Positions 26,776-32,770 of a DNA stretch of 32,770 bases are shown here, in pieces. The notes beneath the pieces are model-generated. The model had not been told where the DNA came from. It worked only from the letters and a program-made list of their open reading frames with translations, and made no database searches. How positions within the stretch are numbered: the first letter of the stretch is position 1; the number at the start of each line of letters is the position of its first letter. Origin of the DNA: Nannocystineae bacterium (GTDB lineage Bacteria > Myxococcota_A > Polyangia > Haliangiales > Haliangiaceae); assembly GCA_007133195.1 (NCBI GenBank), contig SLNH01000491.1, positions 1 through 32,770 of the forward strand, read 5' to 3'. The position numbers and the translations under genes are program-made.

Positions 26776-26812
26776 GCCCGCGACTACTCGGAGTTTGCAG
26801 CCGAGCGCGGGC
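26776..26812. terminator. Terminator hairpin between convergent genes
   Basis: GCCCGCG (26776-26782) pairs with CGCGGGC (26806-26812), and CTCGG (26787-26791) pairs with CCGAG (26801-26805). There is a 4-nt bulge (ACTA) and a 9-nt loop. It sits between the repeat-rich lipoprotein and the sigma-54 activator. No other feature was seen in the 169-bp gap. Confidence 0.5.
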
Positions 26813-26904
26813 GGGCGAGCGCTCAGTCACGCGCCACATCTCGCGCCCGCGGTGCGCAGGCCCATCGGTAGTCTCGACCAATTTCGGCTACAGCGGCGCG
26901 GGAT

Positions 26905-28407
26905 CTAAGCGGTTTGTGTCAAGCCGTGGCGCTTTAGCAGCTCGCGCAAGTGATAGCGCGTAAGCCCAGCTTCCTGCGCCGAGCGGGTGATATTGCCGTC
27001 GTTGCGGGTGAGCAGCGCCTGCAGGTAGGCGCGCTCGAACGAGTCCACCACGGCCTGCTTCGCGTCCTTGAAGCCGAGCCCGGGCTCGAGAAGGTTTGGG
27101 TCAAACAGCGCGGGGCCGTCAGATTTGCTCTGGGAAGCAGACGCCCCCGACATCTCGGCCGCCGCCTCCCGCGCTGCGCTAGCTCCCGCCTGGGCCAAGT
27201 CGTGGCTCACGATGACAGACGGCCCGGCCTCGCGCCCAAAGACGAGGTCCGCGCGGGAGATGACCGGCGCGTCGCAAAGCGCCGCCGCCCGGTCCACCAC
27301 GTTTCGGAGCTCGCGGACGTTCCCGGGCCAGCTGTGTGAGGTGAGCGCCTCCATGGCGTCCGGCCCGAACGACAGATTCATCTCGCGTCGGGAGGCCACA
27401 TCCCGCAAGAAGTGTTGCGCGATGAGCGCGACGTCTTCGGGTCGCTTGCGGAGCGGCGGGAGCTCCACGTGGACCACGGACAGCCTGAAGTACAGGTCCT
27501 CCCGGAAATGGCCCGCGTTTACCTCGGCGCGGAGGTCGCGGTTCGTGGCCGCGACCACCCTCACGTCGACCTTGATCGACTTATCGCCGCCGACCCGTTT
27601 GATCTCGCGGCCCTCGAGCACGCGCAAAAGCTTGGGCTGAAGCGTTAGGTCGAGCTCGCCGATCTCGTCGAGGAAAATCGTCCCGCCGTTGGCTTGCTCG
27701 AAGCAGCCGCGGTGTTGGCCCACCGCCCCGGTGAACGCGCCCTTTTCGTGACCGAAAAGCGTCGATTCGATGAGCTCTTTCGGGATCGCGCCGCAGTCGA
27801 GGACCACGAACGGCCGGTTTTTTCGCGGCGATGCGTTGTGGATACCGCGGGCGACGAGCTCCTTTCCCGTACCCGTCTCACCCGTGAGCAACACGGTGAG
27901 CTCCGACGGAGAGATCTTTTCCAGGGAGGCGAAGATCTCGCGCATCGCCGCCGAGCTACCCACCACGCGATCGAAGCGATCCCGCTGCGAGAGCTCGATG
28001 TCGACCGTGTCATCGAGCGGCTGGAACCTGATCTTGGTGTGTCCCACGCGGAAGGTCGTCCCCGGCTTCAGGTAGACCTCCTTCACCTGCAGCTCGCTCA
28101 CATAGGTGCCGTTTCGCGAGTCCAAATCGCGGAGCCTGTAGCCATCGTCACCCGCGGAGATCTCGAAATGGCTGCCCGAGACGGCTTTGTCGTGAAGGAC
28201 GAGATCGTTGATGATGCTCCGCCCGCCGGAGCAGCGCGCCTTGGAGACCTCGACCTCCGTCCCCGCGTCGGCCCCATCCACCACGACGAGCTTCGCCTTC
28301 CGAAGCCGGCGCACGGTCGCGCGCTGGCCTTCGAACACCGTCGTGAGCCCGGACTGGACGGCTTCTTCGTCCTCCTCGTCGGGCCGGAGATCGCCGTGCT
28401 CCACCAT
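26905..28407 (-). CDS. FHA-domain sigma-54-dependent transcriptional activator
   Basis: 500 aa from ATG 28407; a TTG at 28443 coincides with a promoter -35 and is rejected. The N-terminal FHA domain (about 38-128) has GRS (62-64), SGSH (77-80) and SRNGTY (97-102), so phosphothreonine binding is likely intact. The AAA+ core (about 145-375) has Walker A GETGTGKE (176-183), the sigma-54-contacting GAFTGA (223-228), Walker B IFLDEIGEL, and FREDLYFRL with the arginine-finger region. A Fis-type helix-turn-helix lies at the C-terminus (NITRSAQEAGLTRYHLRELLKRHG). There is no receiver domain. Myxobacteria carry many FHA-type enhancer-binding proteins that respond to Ser/Thr kinases instead of histidine kinases, so an upstream kinase is expected elsewhere. 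No -24/-12 promoter was identified in the window as its target. Confidence 0.93.
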   Translation of the reverse strand: MVEHGDLRPDEEDEEAVQSGLTTVFEGQRATVRRLRKAKLVVVDGADAGTEVEVSKARCSGGRSIINDLVLHDKAVSGSHFEISAGDDGYRLRDLDSRNGTYVSELQVKEVYLKPGTTFRVGHTKIRFQPLDDTVDIELSQRDRFDRVVGSSAAMREIFASLEKISPSELTVLLTGETGTGKELVARGIHNASPRKNRPFVVLDCGAIPKELIESTLFGHEKGAFTGAVGQHRGCFEQANGGTIFLDEIGELDLTLQPKLLRVLEGREIKRVGGDKSIKVDVRVVAATNRDLRAEVNAGHFREDLYFRLSVVHVELPPLRKRPEDVALIAQHFLRDVASRREMNLSFGPDAMEALTSHSWPGNVRELRNVVDRAAALCDAPVISRADLVFGREAGPSVIVSHDLAQAGASAAREAAAEMSGASASQSKSDGPALFDPNLLEPGLGFKDAKQAVVDSFERAYLQALLTRNDGNITRSAQEAGLTRYHLRELLKRHGLTQTA

Positions 28408-28416
28408 TTTCGGCAG

Positions 28417-28443
28417 CTTATACCTGAGCGCGGCACAGGTCAA
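28417..28443 (-). promoter_or_regulatory. Promoter candidate for the FHA activator gene
   Basis: On the minus strand TTGACC (28443-28438, 5 of 6) is followed by TATAAG (28422-28417, 5 of 6) with a short 15-bp spacer. The -10 ends 9 nt before ATG 28407 and no Shine-Dalgarno is present, so the leader would be about 2 nt. Confidence 0.5.
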
Positions 28444-28574
28444 CGCGCGCGCGAAGGGTGCTCGCTGTCACCACTCAGCGCCGAGTCCCGCCGTCGACGC
28501 CACGCGCGGTGACGGCGAGCGCCGGGCAGCGGGCTTTGCGCACCGCTGGCGGGCGCGACGCGCGGCGCGCTCGG

Positions 28575-29318
28575 TCAATTGAGCCAACCGTCGCCCTGCC
28601 TGTCGCGATCGCGCACGACCTTGAGGCGGCGCCGCAGCCACTTTTGCTTCGCCTTGAGATACCAAAGCTGCGGCGAGATCCGCCCCGTAACCATGCCCCA
28701 CGCGATGAGCATCGCCGCGGCGTTGCCGGCGCCCTCGGCCCACTGCTGGCCGATGACGATGAACACCGCCATGAACCCCACGATGCCGATGGTGAGCTGC
28801 TTGCCCGTCATCGGCACCACGCCGAAAAAGTAGACCTTGTACTCGGAAAACAGGACGCCGTAGGCGACGATGCCCGCGAAGACGAACGCGCTAAGGCCCG
28901 TGATGGCCGCGTTTTGGCCGAGCAAGAGCCCGGCGAGCGTCCCCACGGCCACGGCCGACACGGACGTGATGGCGGCGAACTGCAAAAACCGTTTGGTGCC
29001 CCACCACGATTCGAGGGCCGGCAAGAAGATCCACAGCATCAGCACCTGAAACAGGAGACTGATGAACTGCGGCTCGATGAGCGGCCCGGTGGCGAGCTGC
29101 CATATCTTGCCCTCGCGCCAGATGCCTTCGGTGGTCCCGAGCAGCCAGGCGGCGAGCGTCCCCTGGACTTCGGGCCCCGCGAGCAGAAACAGGAGCGAGG
29201 TCGCAGAGGTCACGACGAGGAGATAAAGGGCTCCCTTCGTGATCGGTCTGCGCCCGAAAAAGGCTCCCCCGCCGGAGGATCCACCAGTTCGTCGACTCGT
29301 CGCGAGCGCCACGCCCAC
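28575..29318 (-). CDS. Rhomboid-like membrane protein, probably proteolytically inactive
   Basis: 247 aa from GTG 29318, with GAGGG 8 nt upstream. About six membrane segments are visible. The arrangement is rhomboid-like: TM1 (ALYLLVVTSATSLLFLL), a loop with IWREGKIWQLATGPLIEP recalling the rhomboid loop-1 WR/Q region, then FISLLFQVLMLWIFLPALESWWGTKRF. Next is AITGLSAFVFAGIVAYG, where Ser could equal the GxSG nucleophile although the second Gly is Ala. The last helix (GNAAAMLIAWGMVTG) has Trp where the catalytic His would lie, so protease activity is not expected. The basic C-terminal tail is cytosolic. It is divergent from the AbgT-type transporter gene. The family call is moderate; loss of the dyad is seen directly if the alignment is right. 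Confidence 0.65.
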   Translation of the reverse strand: MGVALATSRRTGGSSGGGAFFGRRPITKGALYLLVVTSATSLLFLLAGPEVQGTLAAWLLGTTEGIWREGKIWQLATGPLIEPQFISLLFQVLMLWIFLPALESWWGTKRFLQFAAITSVSAVAVGTLAGLLLGQNAAITGLSAFVFAGIVAYGVLFSEYKVYFFGVVPMTGKQLTIGIVGFMAVFIVIGQQWAEGAGNAAAMLIAWGMVTGRISPQLWYLKAKQKWLRRRLKVVRDRDRQGDGWLN

Positions 29319-29616
29319 AACATAGGCCCTCGCGGGCCCCTCGGCAAGCGCGCCCCCTGCGCCTGATTCGGCCGGGGGCCCGCGACAGCCAGCGCCGAAC
29401 GCGGGTCTCGTCCGGCGCCCTCCGGAGCCCACCCCGCCCGCACGATCCCGCCGCTCAGCCCCGGGTCGGGCGGCGCGGCGGCACCGGGCGGACGCCGTGG
29501 CGACCGGCCACGAGCCGGCGTCCCGCCCGCAAATTCGGTGCGCGGGCCGCTGGAGAGGAGGGGCCTTCTGGCGACAATGTAGGCGCCGACGGGTGGCCCC
29601 AAAAAGCGAGGTAGAG
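29319..29616. other. Divergent intergenic region
   Basis: A 298-bp gap between the rhomboid-like gene (-) and the AbgT-type gene (+). The sequence is very GC-rich, with no recognisable -10/-35 pair or hairpin that I would defend. The only signals are the two Shine-Dalgarno sites at its ends. Confidence 0.4.
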
Positions 29617-31212
29617 GTGACGCCCACAAGCGACGACGCGAGCAGCCCCGACGCCCGACAGCCCGCACCCGCGCGCAAAAAGCGGAGCTGGTTCACCCGC
29701 TTTCTCGACGTGGTGGAGTGGCTCGGCAACCTCCTTCCCCACCCGGTGACGTTGTTTGCCATCCTCGCCTTCGGGGTCGTCGTTTTGTCCGGGGTTCTGA
29801 GCTGGCTCGGGGTCTCGGTGGGCGATCGCCGCCCCGAGGCCGAAGTCGGCGCCACCATCGAGGTGGTGAACCTGTTCAGCGCCGAGGGCCTGCGCGACAT
29901 CCTCGGCGGCCTCGTCGAAAACTTCGTGGGGTTTGCGCCGCTCGGCGTGGTGCTCGTCGCGATGCTCGGCGTCGGCGTGGCGGAGCGCTCGGGGCTTTTG
30001 TCGGCGCTCATCCGCGGCATCGTGCTCGCCGCCCCCAAGCACCTGGTCACCGCGGCGGTGGTGTTTACCGGCGTGATCTCCAACACCGCCTCGGAGGTGG
30101 GCTACGTCGTGCTGGTGCCGCTCGGCGGCGCCATATTTTTGGCCTTGGGGCGGCACCCCTTGGCGGGGATGGCCGCCGCCTTCGCCGGCGTGTCGGGCGG
30201 CTACAGCGCAAACCTCCTCATCGGCAGCCTCGATCCCCTGCTCGCGGGCATCACCCAGGAGGCCGCGCACCAGATAGACCCCGAGTACCAGGTCTACGCC
30301 ACCGCCAACTGGTACTTCATGATCGTCAGCACGTTTTTGATCACGACGATCGGCACGCTCGTGTCCACATTCATCGTCGAGCCCAAGCTCGGCGCCTACG
30401 ACGACAGCCGCGCCGATCCCACCGTGCTCGACGGGCGGAGCATGGAGCCGCTGACCTCCGCCGAGAAAAAGGGCCTCCTCGCCGCCGCGATCGCCGCCGT
30501 GGGCGTCGCGGCCCTGATGGCGCTGCTTACGCTCCCCGAAGGCGCCCCGCTCCGCGACCCCGAGGAGGGCGATACCGGGCCGTTTTTCGACAGCATCGTC
30601 GCGTGGATCTTTTTGTTCTTTCTGGTCACCGGCCTGGCCTACGGCCGCGCCGTGGGGACGATGAAAAACGATCGCGACGTGATCGACGGCATGTCGTCCA
30701 CGCTGTCCACGCTCGGCCTCTACCTCGTGCTCGTGTTCTTCGCGGCGCAGTTCGTGAGCTTCTTCCAAGACAGCGAGATCGGCCTCATCGCCGCGATCGC
30801 CGGCGCCAACTTCCTCGAGACCATCGGCATGACCGGGCCGCTCGTCTTCATCTTCTTCATCATCATGTGTTGCTTCGTCAACCTGATGCTGGGATCGGCC
30901 TCCGCGCAGTGGGCCGCCACCGCCCCCATCTTCGTGCCCATGCTGATGCTCCTCGGCTACGCCCCCGAGGTGATCCAGGCCGCCTACCGGATCGGCGACT
31001 CCACCACGAACATCATCACCCCGATGATGAGCTACTTCGGCCTCATCCTCGCCTGGGCCGCCCGCTACGACAAAAAGATCGGCATCGGCACCCTCATCTC
31101 CACCATGCTCCCCTACTCCATCTTCTTTTTCATCTTTTGGATCGGCCTGTTTTACCTCTGGGTGTTCGGCCTCGGCCTCCCCGTCGGTCCCGGCTCCCCG
31201 ACCCACCTGTGA
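29617..31212 (+). CDS. AbgT-family transporter
   Basis: 531 aa from GTG 29617, with GAGG 5 nt upstream. The open frame extends 120 bp further upstream without a start signal. A hydrophilic N-terminal tail of about 35 residues leads into WLGNLLPHPVTLFAILAFGVV, the typical AbgT beginning. About eleven to twelve hydrophobic segments follow. Family motifs include GFAPLGVVLVAMLGVGVAERSG, SNTASEVGYVVLVPL, FAGVSGGYSANLLIG, NLMLGSASAQWAATAPIFVP and YRIGDSTTNIITPMM. The last two contain the Asn, Trp and Asp region lining the substrate path in YdaH/MtrF structures. Family members import p-aminobenzoyl-glutamate (E. coli AbgT) or export sulfonamides and PABA metabolites (MtrF, YdaH). Which applies here is not decidable. 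No abgA/abgB hydrolase genes are nearby. Confidence 0.92.
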   Translation: MTPTSDDASSPDARQPAPARKKRSWFTRFLDVVEWLGNLLPHPVTLFAILAFGVVVLSGVLSWLGVSVGDRRPEAEVGATIEVVNLFSAEGLRDILGGLVENFVGFAPLGVVLVAMLGVGVAERSGLLSALIRGIVLAAPKHLVTAAVVFTGVISNTASEVGYVVLVPLGGAIFLALGRHPLAGMAAAFAGVSGGYSANLLIGSLDPLLAGITQEAAHQIDPEYQVYATANWYFMIVSTFLITTIGTLVSTFIVEPKLGAYDDSRADPTVLDGRSMEPLTSAEKKGLLAAAIAAVGVAALMALLTLPEGAPLRDPEEGDTGPFFDSIVAWIFLFFLVTGLAYGRAVGTMKNDRDVIDGMSSTLSTLGLYLVLVFFAAQFVSFFQDSEIGLIAAIAGANFLETIGMTGPLVFIFFIIMCCFVNLMLGSASAQWAATAPIFVPMLMLLGYAPEVIQAAYRIGDSTTNIITPMMSYFGLILAWAARYDKKIGIGTLISTMLPYSIFFFIFWIGLFYLWVFGLGLPVGPGSPTHL

Positions 31213-31294
31213 GGGCGCGCCCTGATAAGCTGCCCCGCGCGGCGTGTGCTAGGCTCACTCGGGTGCCGTTAAGTCGCGCTGCGGGGGACGTCCC

Positions 31295-31660
31295 GTGAAA
31301 ACGTTTTATCGATTGCTCGTCGGCGCAGGGCTCGCCGCCCTGGTCGTTTACCTCATGGCGTCGGAGCTCGGGCCGGTCGCCGCCAGCGACATCAGCCCAG
31401 GCGACGATGTCGTGCTGTTTACCACCGAGTGGTGCGGCGTTTGCGACGCGGCCCGCGATTACCTCGTCCGCAACGAAGTCCCGTTTGAAGAGCTCGATAT
31501 CGAAGCGTCGGTCGACGCGCGCAGCCACTACGAAGATCTCGGCGCGAGCGGCGTGCCCGTGGCGATCATCGGCGAAGAACGGGTGGATGGATTTTCGGCG
31601 CAAAGCTACGCCCGCGCCCTCCGCACGCTCTCCGAGGGCGCCAGCGAAGCGGCGCAGTGA
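31295..31660 (+). CDS. Membrane-anchored glutaredoxin-like protein
   Basis: 121 aa from GTG 31295, with a GGGGGA run as a likely Shine-Dalgarno. Residues 5-22 form a hydrophobic anchor or signal (YRLLVGAGLAALVVYLMA). Residues about 36-115 are a glutaredoxin fold: VVLFTTEWCGVCDAARDYL with the redox pair Cys47-Gly-Val-Cys50, VPFEELDIEASVDARSHY, the cis-proline SGVPVAIIG (Pro88), then ERVDGFSAQSYARAL. It is probably a thiol-disulfide protein facing the periplasm or anchored to the inner membrane, which is unusual for glutaredoxins since they normally use cytosolic glutathione. NrdH and thioredoxin-like alternatives fit less well. It is 82 bp after the AbgT gene on the same strand. Confidence 0.85.
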   Translation: MKTFYRLLVGAGLAALVVYLMASELGPVAASDISPGDDVVLFTTEWCGVCDAARDYLVRNEVPFEELDIEASVDARSHYEDLGASGVPVAIIGEERVDGFSAQSYARALRTLSEGASEAAQ

Positions 31661-31820
31661 GCGCCGCGGCCCCGACGCGAGCGAGATCACATCGCCCGGC
31701 CGCCGACGTTTCGCGGCGCTCAAAGTGTTAGGCGGTCGCCGGGCGGCAACAGCCCGCCTTGTGGCCGACCACCGCCTAGATCCGTGGAGCTGGCCCGAGC
31801 GAGGCAAGTTCGGCTTGAGC

Positions 31821-32246
31821 ATGGAAGAGAGACGCGGGAAACTGATCGCGATGGACGCCGAGGTGATCCGAGTCTTGATAGGCGAATCCGTCCCGGACGT
31901 CCTCGCGGTCTACCTCTTCGGGTCACAGGCGGAATGTTCGGCGGACGAGCATAGTGACATCGACGTCGCCGTGCTCGCCTCCAAGCGGATCGAGCCCTAC
32001 GCTCGCTTCCGCCTTCAAGAGAGGATCGCCAGTACCCTCGGCCGTGATGTGGACCTCGTGGACCTCCGCCAGGCTTCCACCGTGATGCGGGCACAGGTCG
32101 TGAGCGGCGGTCGGCTGCTCATGGACAGGGATCGTTACGCTCGAGCCCTGTTCGAATTGACGACGCTTAGCGATTACGCCCGCCTAAATGAAGAGCGCAG
32201 GCACATCCTCGAAGACATCCGCGAGCGCGGGACGATCTATGGATGA
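31821..32246 (+). CDS. mntA: MntA, MNT-domain antitoxin (type VII toxin-antitoxin)
   Basis: Minimal nucleotidyltransferase antitoxin that neutralises HepT by AMPylating it. 141 aa from ATG 31821; ATG 31851 is an alternative start. The GSX10DXD signature is exact (Gly34-Ser35, ten residues, Asp46-Ile-Asp48), and a third acidic residue is available at Asp78 (RDVDLVDL). The polymerase-beta-type active site is therefore complete. The length matches known MntA (about 140 aa). The C-terminus (FELTTLSDYARLNEERRHILEDI) is helical. It overlaps the downstream hepT by 8 bp in an ATGGATGA junction, indicating translational coupling. Codon use looks less GC-extreme than in neighbouring genes, consistent with horizontal acquisition. 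Only a weak Shine-Dalgarno (TTGAGC) is visible. Confidence 0.92.
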   Translation: MEERRGKLIAMDAEVIRVLIGESVPDVLAVYLFGSQAECSADEHSDIDVAVLASKRIEPYARFRLQERIASTLGRDVDLVDLRQASTVMRAQVVSGGRLLMDRDRYARALFELTTLSDYARLNEERRHILEDIRERGTIYG

Positions 32247-32649
32247 CGTCGTCCTCAACAAGGCCGCCGTGATCGAACGGTGTTTGGCCCGCGTACGCGA
32301 GGTCTATGCGGGAGACCCTTCCAATCTCCGAGATGATCTGACGCGGCAGGATTCGATCGTTTTGAATGTCCAGCGCGCCTGCGAGGCGTCTATCGATCTC
32401 GCGATGCACATGATCCGGGTGCGAAGGCTTGGGCTCCCACAAGACAGCCGCCACGCCTTCGACCTGCTCGCGCAGAGCGGCGAAGTCGATACTCGGCTCG
32501 CTGATTCTCTCAAGCGAATGGTGGGGTTTCGGAACATCGCCATCCACGAATACCAAGATCTAAACCTGGATATCGTCCAGGCCGTCGTTGAACGAGAGGT
32601 GGATGATCTCGCTCAGTTCGCCCAGCAGGCCGTCAAGCGCCACGGTTGA
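32239..32649 (+). CDS. hepT: HepT, HEPN/DUF86 toxin (type VII toxin-antitoxin)
   Basis: HEPN-domain RNase-type toxin, partner of MntA. 136 aa, all helical. The first helices carry VIERCLARVREVYAG, QDSIVLNVQRACEASIDLAMHMI and the DUF86-typical LPQDSRHAFDLLAQSG. The catalytic RX4H motif is Arg98-Asn-Ile-Ala-Ile-His103, followed by Glu104 and Tyr105. It therefore matches RX4HXY, in which the Tyr is the residue AMPylated by MntA in characterised systems. Start ATG 32239 lies within the end of mntA (8-bp overlap). Both toxin and antitoxin keep all key residues, so the pair is probably functional. No other mobile gene is seen before the window edge. Confidence 0.92.
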   Translation: MDDVVLNKAAVIERCLARVREVYAGDPSNLRDDLTRQDSIVLNVQRACEASIDLAMHMIRVRRLGLPQDSRHAFDLLAQSGEVDTRLADSLKRMVGFRNIAIHEYQDLNLDIVQAVVEREVDDLAQFAQQAVKRHG

Positions 32650-32770
32650 GCTTTTGCGGATCCGCGCGACCGTCGAGCCACGCGTTGCTCGCCCGCATCC
32701 GTTTGGGGCGCGCGCCTTTTCGCATGTCTGTGGTGACGGATCGGCGAGTAGGGGGGCGCGCACGACCTAG
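32650..32770. other. Right-edge non-coding segment
   Basis: 121 bp after hepT with no supported gene. There is a GCGGATCCGC palindrome at 32657-32666, too tight for a hairpin. Small open frames here look like composition artefacts. Confidence 0.4.

Noticed and set aside
22047-28407. Histidine kinase plus sigma-54 activator as a two-component pair
   Set aside because: The activator has an FHA domain and no receiver, so it cannot accept a phosphoryl group from the kinase. The genes are 3.3 kb apart.
31213-31222. GGGCGCGCCC palindrome directly after the AbgT stop codon
   Set aside because: No loop and only 5-bp arms. It is likely chance in GC-rich DNA and not a convincing terminator.
29455-31298. 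Very long alternative frames on both strands over the AbgT gene
   Set aside because: Composed of Arg/His/Asp/Gly strings. The transporter frame has clear membrane helices and family motifs.

Overview
The window is a GC-rich chromosomal segment, probably from a Myxococcota (deltaproteobacterial) genome. The grounds are the strong G/C third-position bias, many secreted proteins and lipoproteins with no clear family, a protein whose C-terminus resembles the myxobacterial MXAN_5187 type, a receiver-less FHA-containing sigma-54 activator, and PEGA and TPR-metallopeptidase envelope proteins. The lineage call is inference, since no rRNA or tRNA gene is present. No phage, insertion sequence, CRISPR array or tRNA was found. 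The only clearly accessory-looking part is the toxin-antitoxin pair at the right edge.

Layout. 1-3.4 kb: a secreted protein cut by the left edge (minus), a divergent lipoprotein, and monomeric NADP isocitrate dehydrogenase. 3.5-7.2 kb: a minus-strand cluster of an MXAN_5187-like protein, threonine synthase and a yeast LYS1-type saccharopine dehydrogenase. 7.3-11.0 kb: plus-strand site-2 protease with three PDZ repeats, TsaB, a DUF465-like small protein, a DUF1285-like protein and a small exported protein. 11.1-14.6 kb: minus-strand Pal-type lipoprotein, a racemase-type CoA-transferase family III enzyme, an SCP2 sterol-carrier protein, and a GlmU-like protein with a shortened C-terminal domain. 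14.9-18.5 kb: a GGDEF/degenerate GGDEF/EAL protein followed by a PilU/PilT-like ATPase. 18.6-26.7 kb: envelope-related genes, namely a small membrane protein, a 927-aa TPR/gluzincin protein, an orphan histidine kinase, a PEGA-domain protein, an N-anchored protein and a repeat-rich basic YXWGXW-type lipoprotein. 26.9-31.2 kb: the FHA sigma-54 activator, a rhomboid-like membrane protein lacking the catalytic histidine, and an AbgT-family transporter. 31.3-32.65 kb: a membrane-anchored glutaredoxin and an MNT/HEPN (MntA/HepT, type VII) toxin-antitoxin pair.

Functional links. The clearest is MntA-HepT, whose genes overlap by 8 bp and carry intact catalytic and target motifs. Next is the c-di-GMP protein with the pilus-retraction-type ATPase 36 bp downstream, which suggests second-messenger control of pilus motility. 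SCP2 with the racemase-type enzyme suggests branched-chain or steroid acyl-CoA metabolism.

Two window-wide regularities stand out. Several genes have a sigma-70-like -10 hexamer ending only 6-12 nt before the start codon, which predicts leaderless or near-leaderless mRNAs. Also, five of the six convergent gene junctions hold a GC-rich hairpin without a T tract, while at the sixth the two stop codons overlap. I see no unmistakable large undescribed system here. The best candidates for follow-up are listed as findings.
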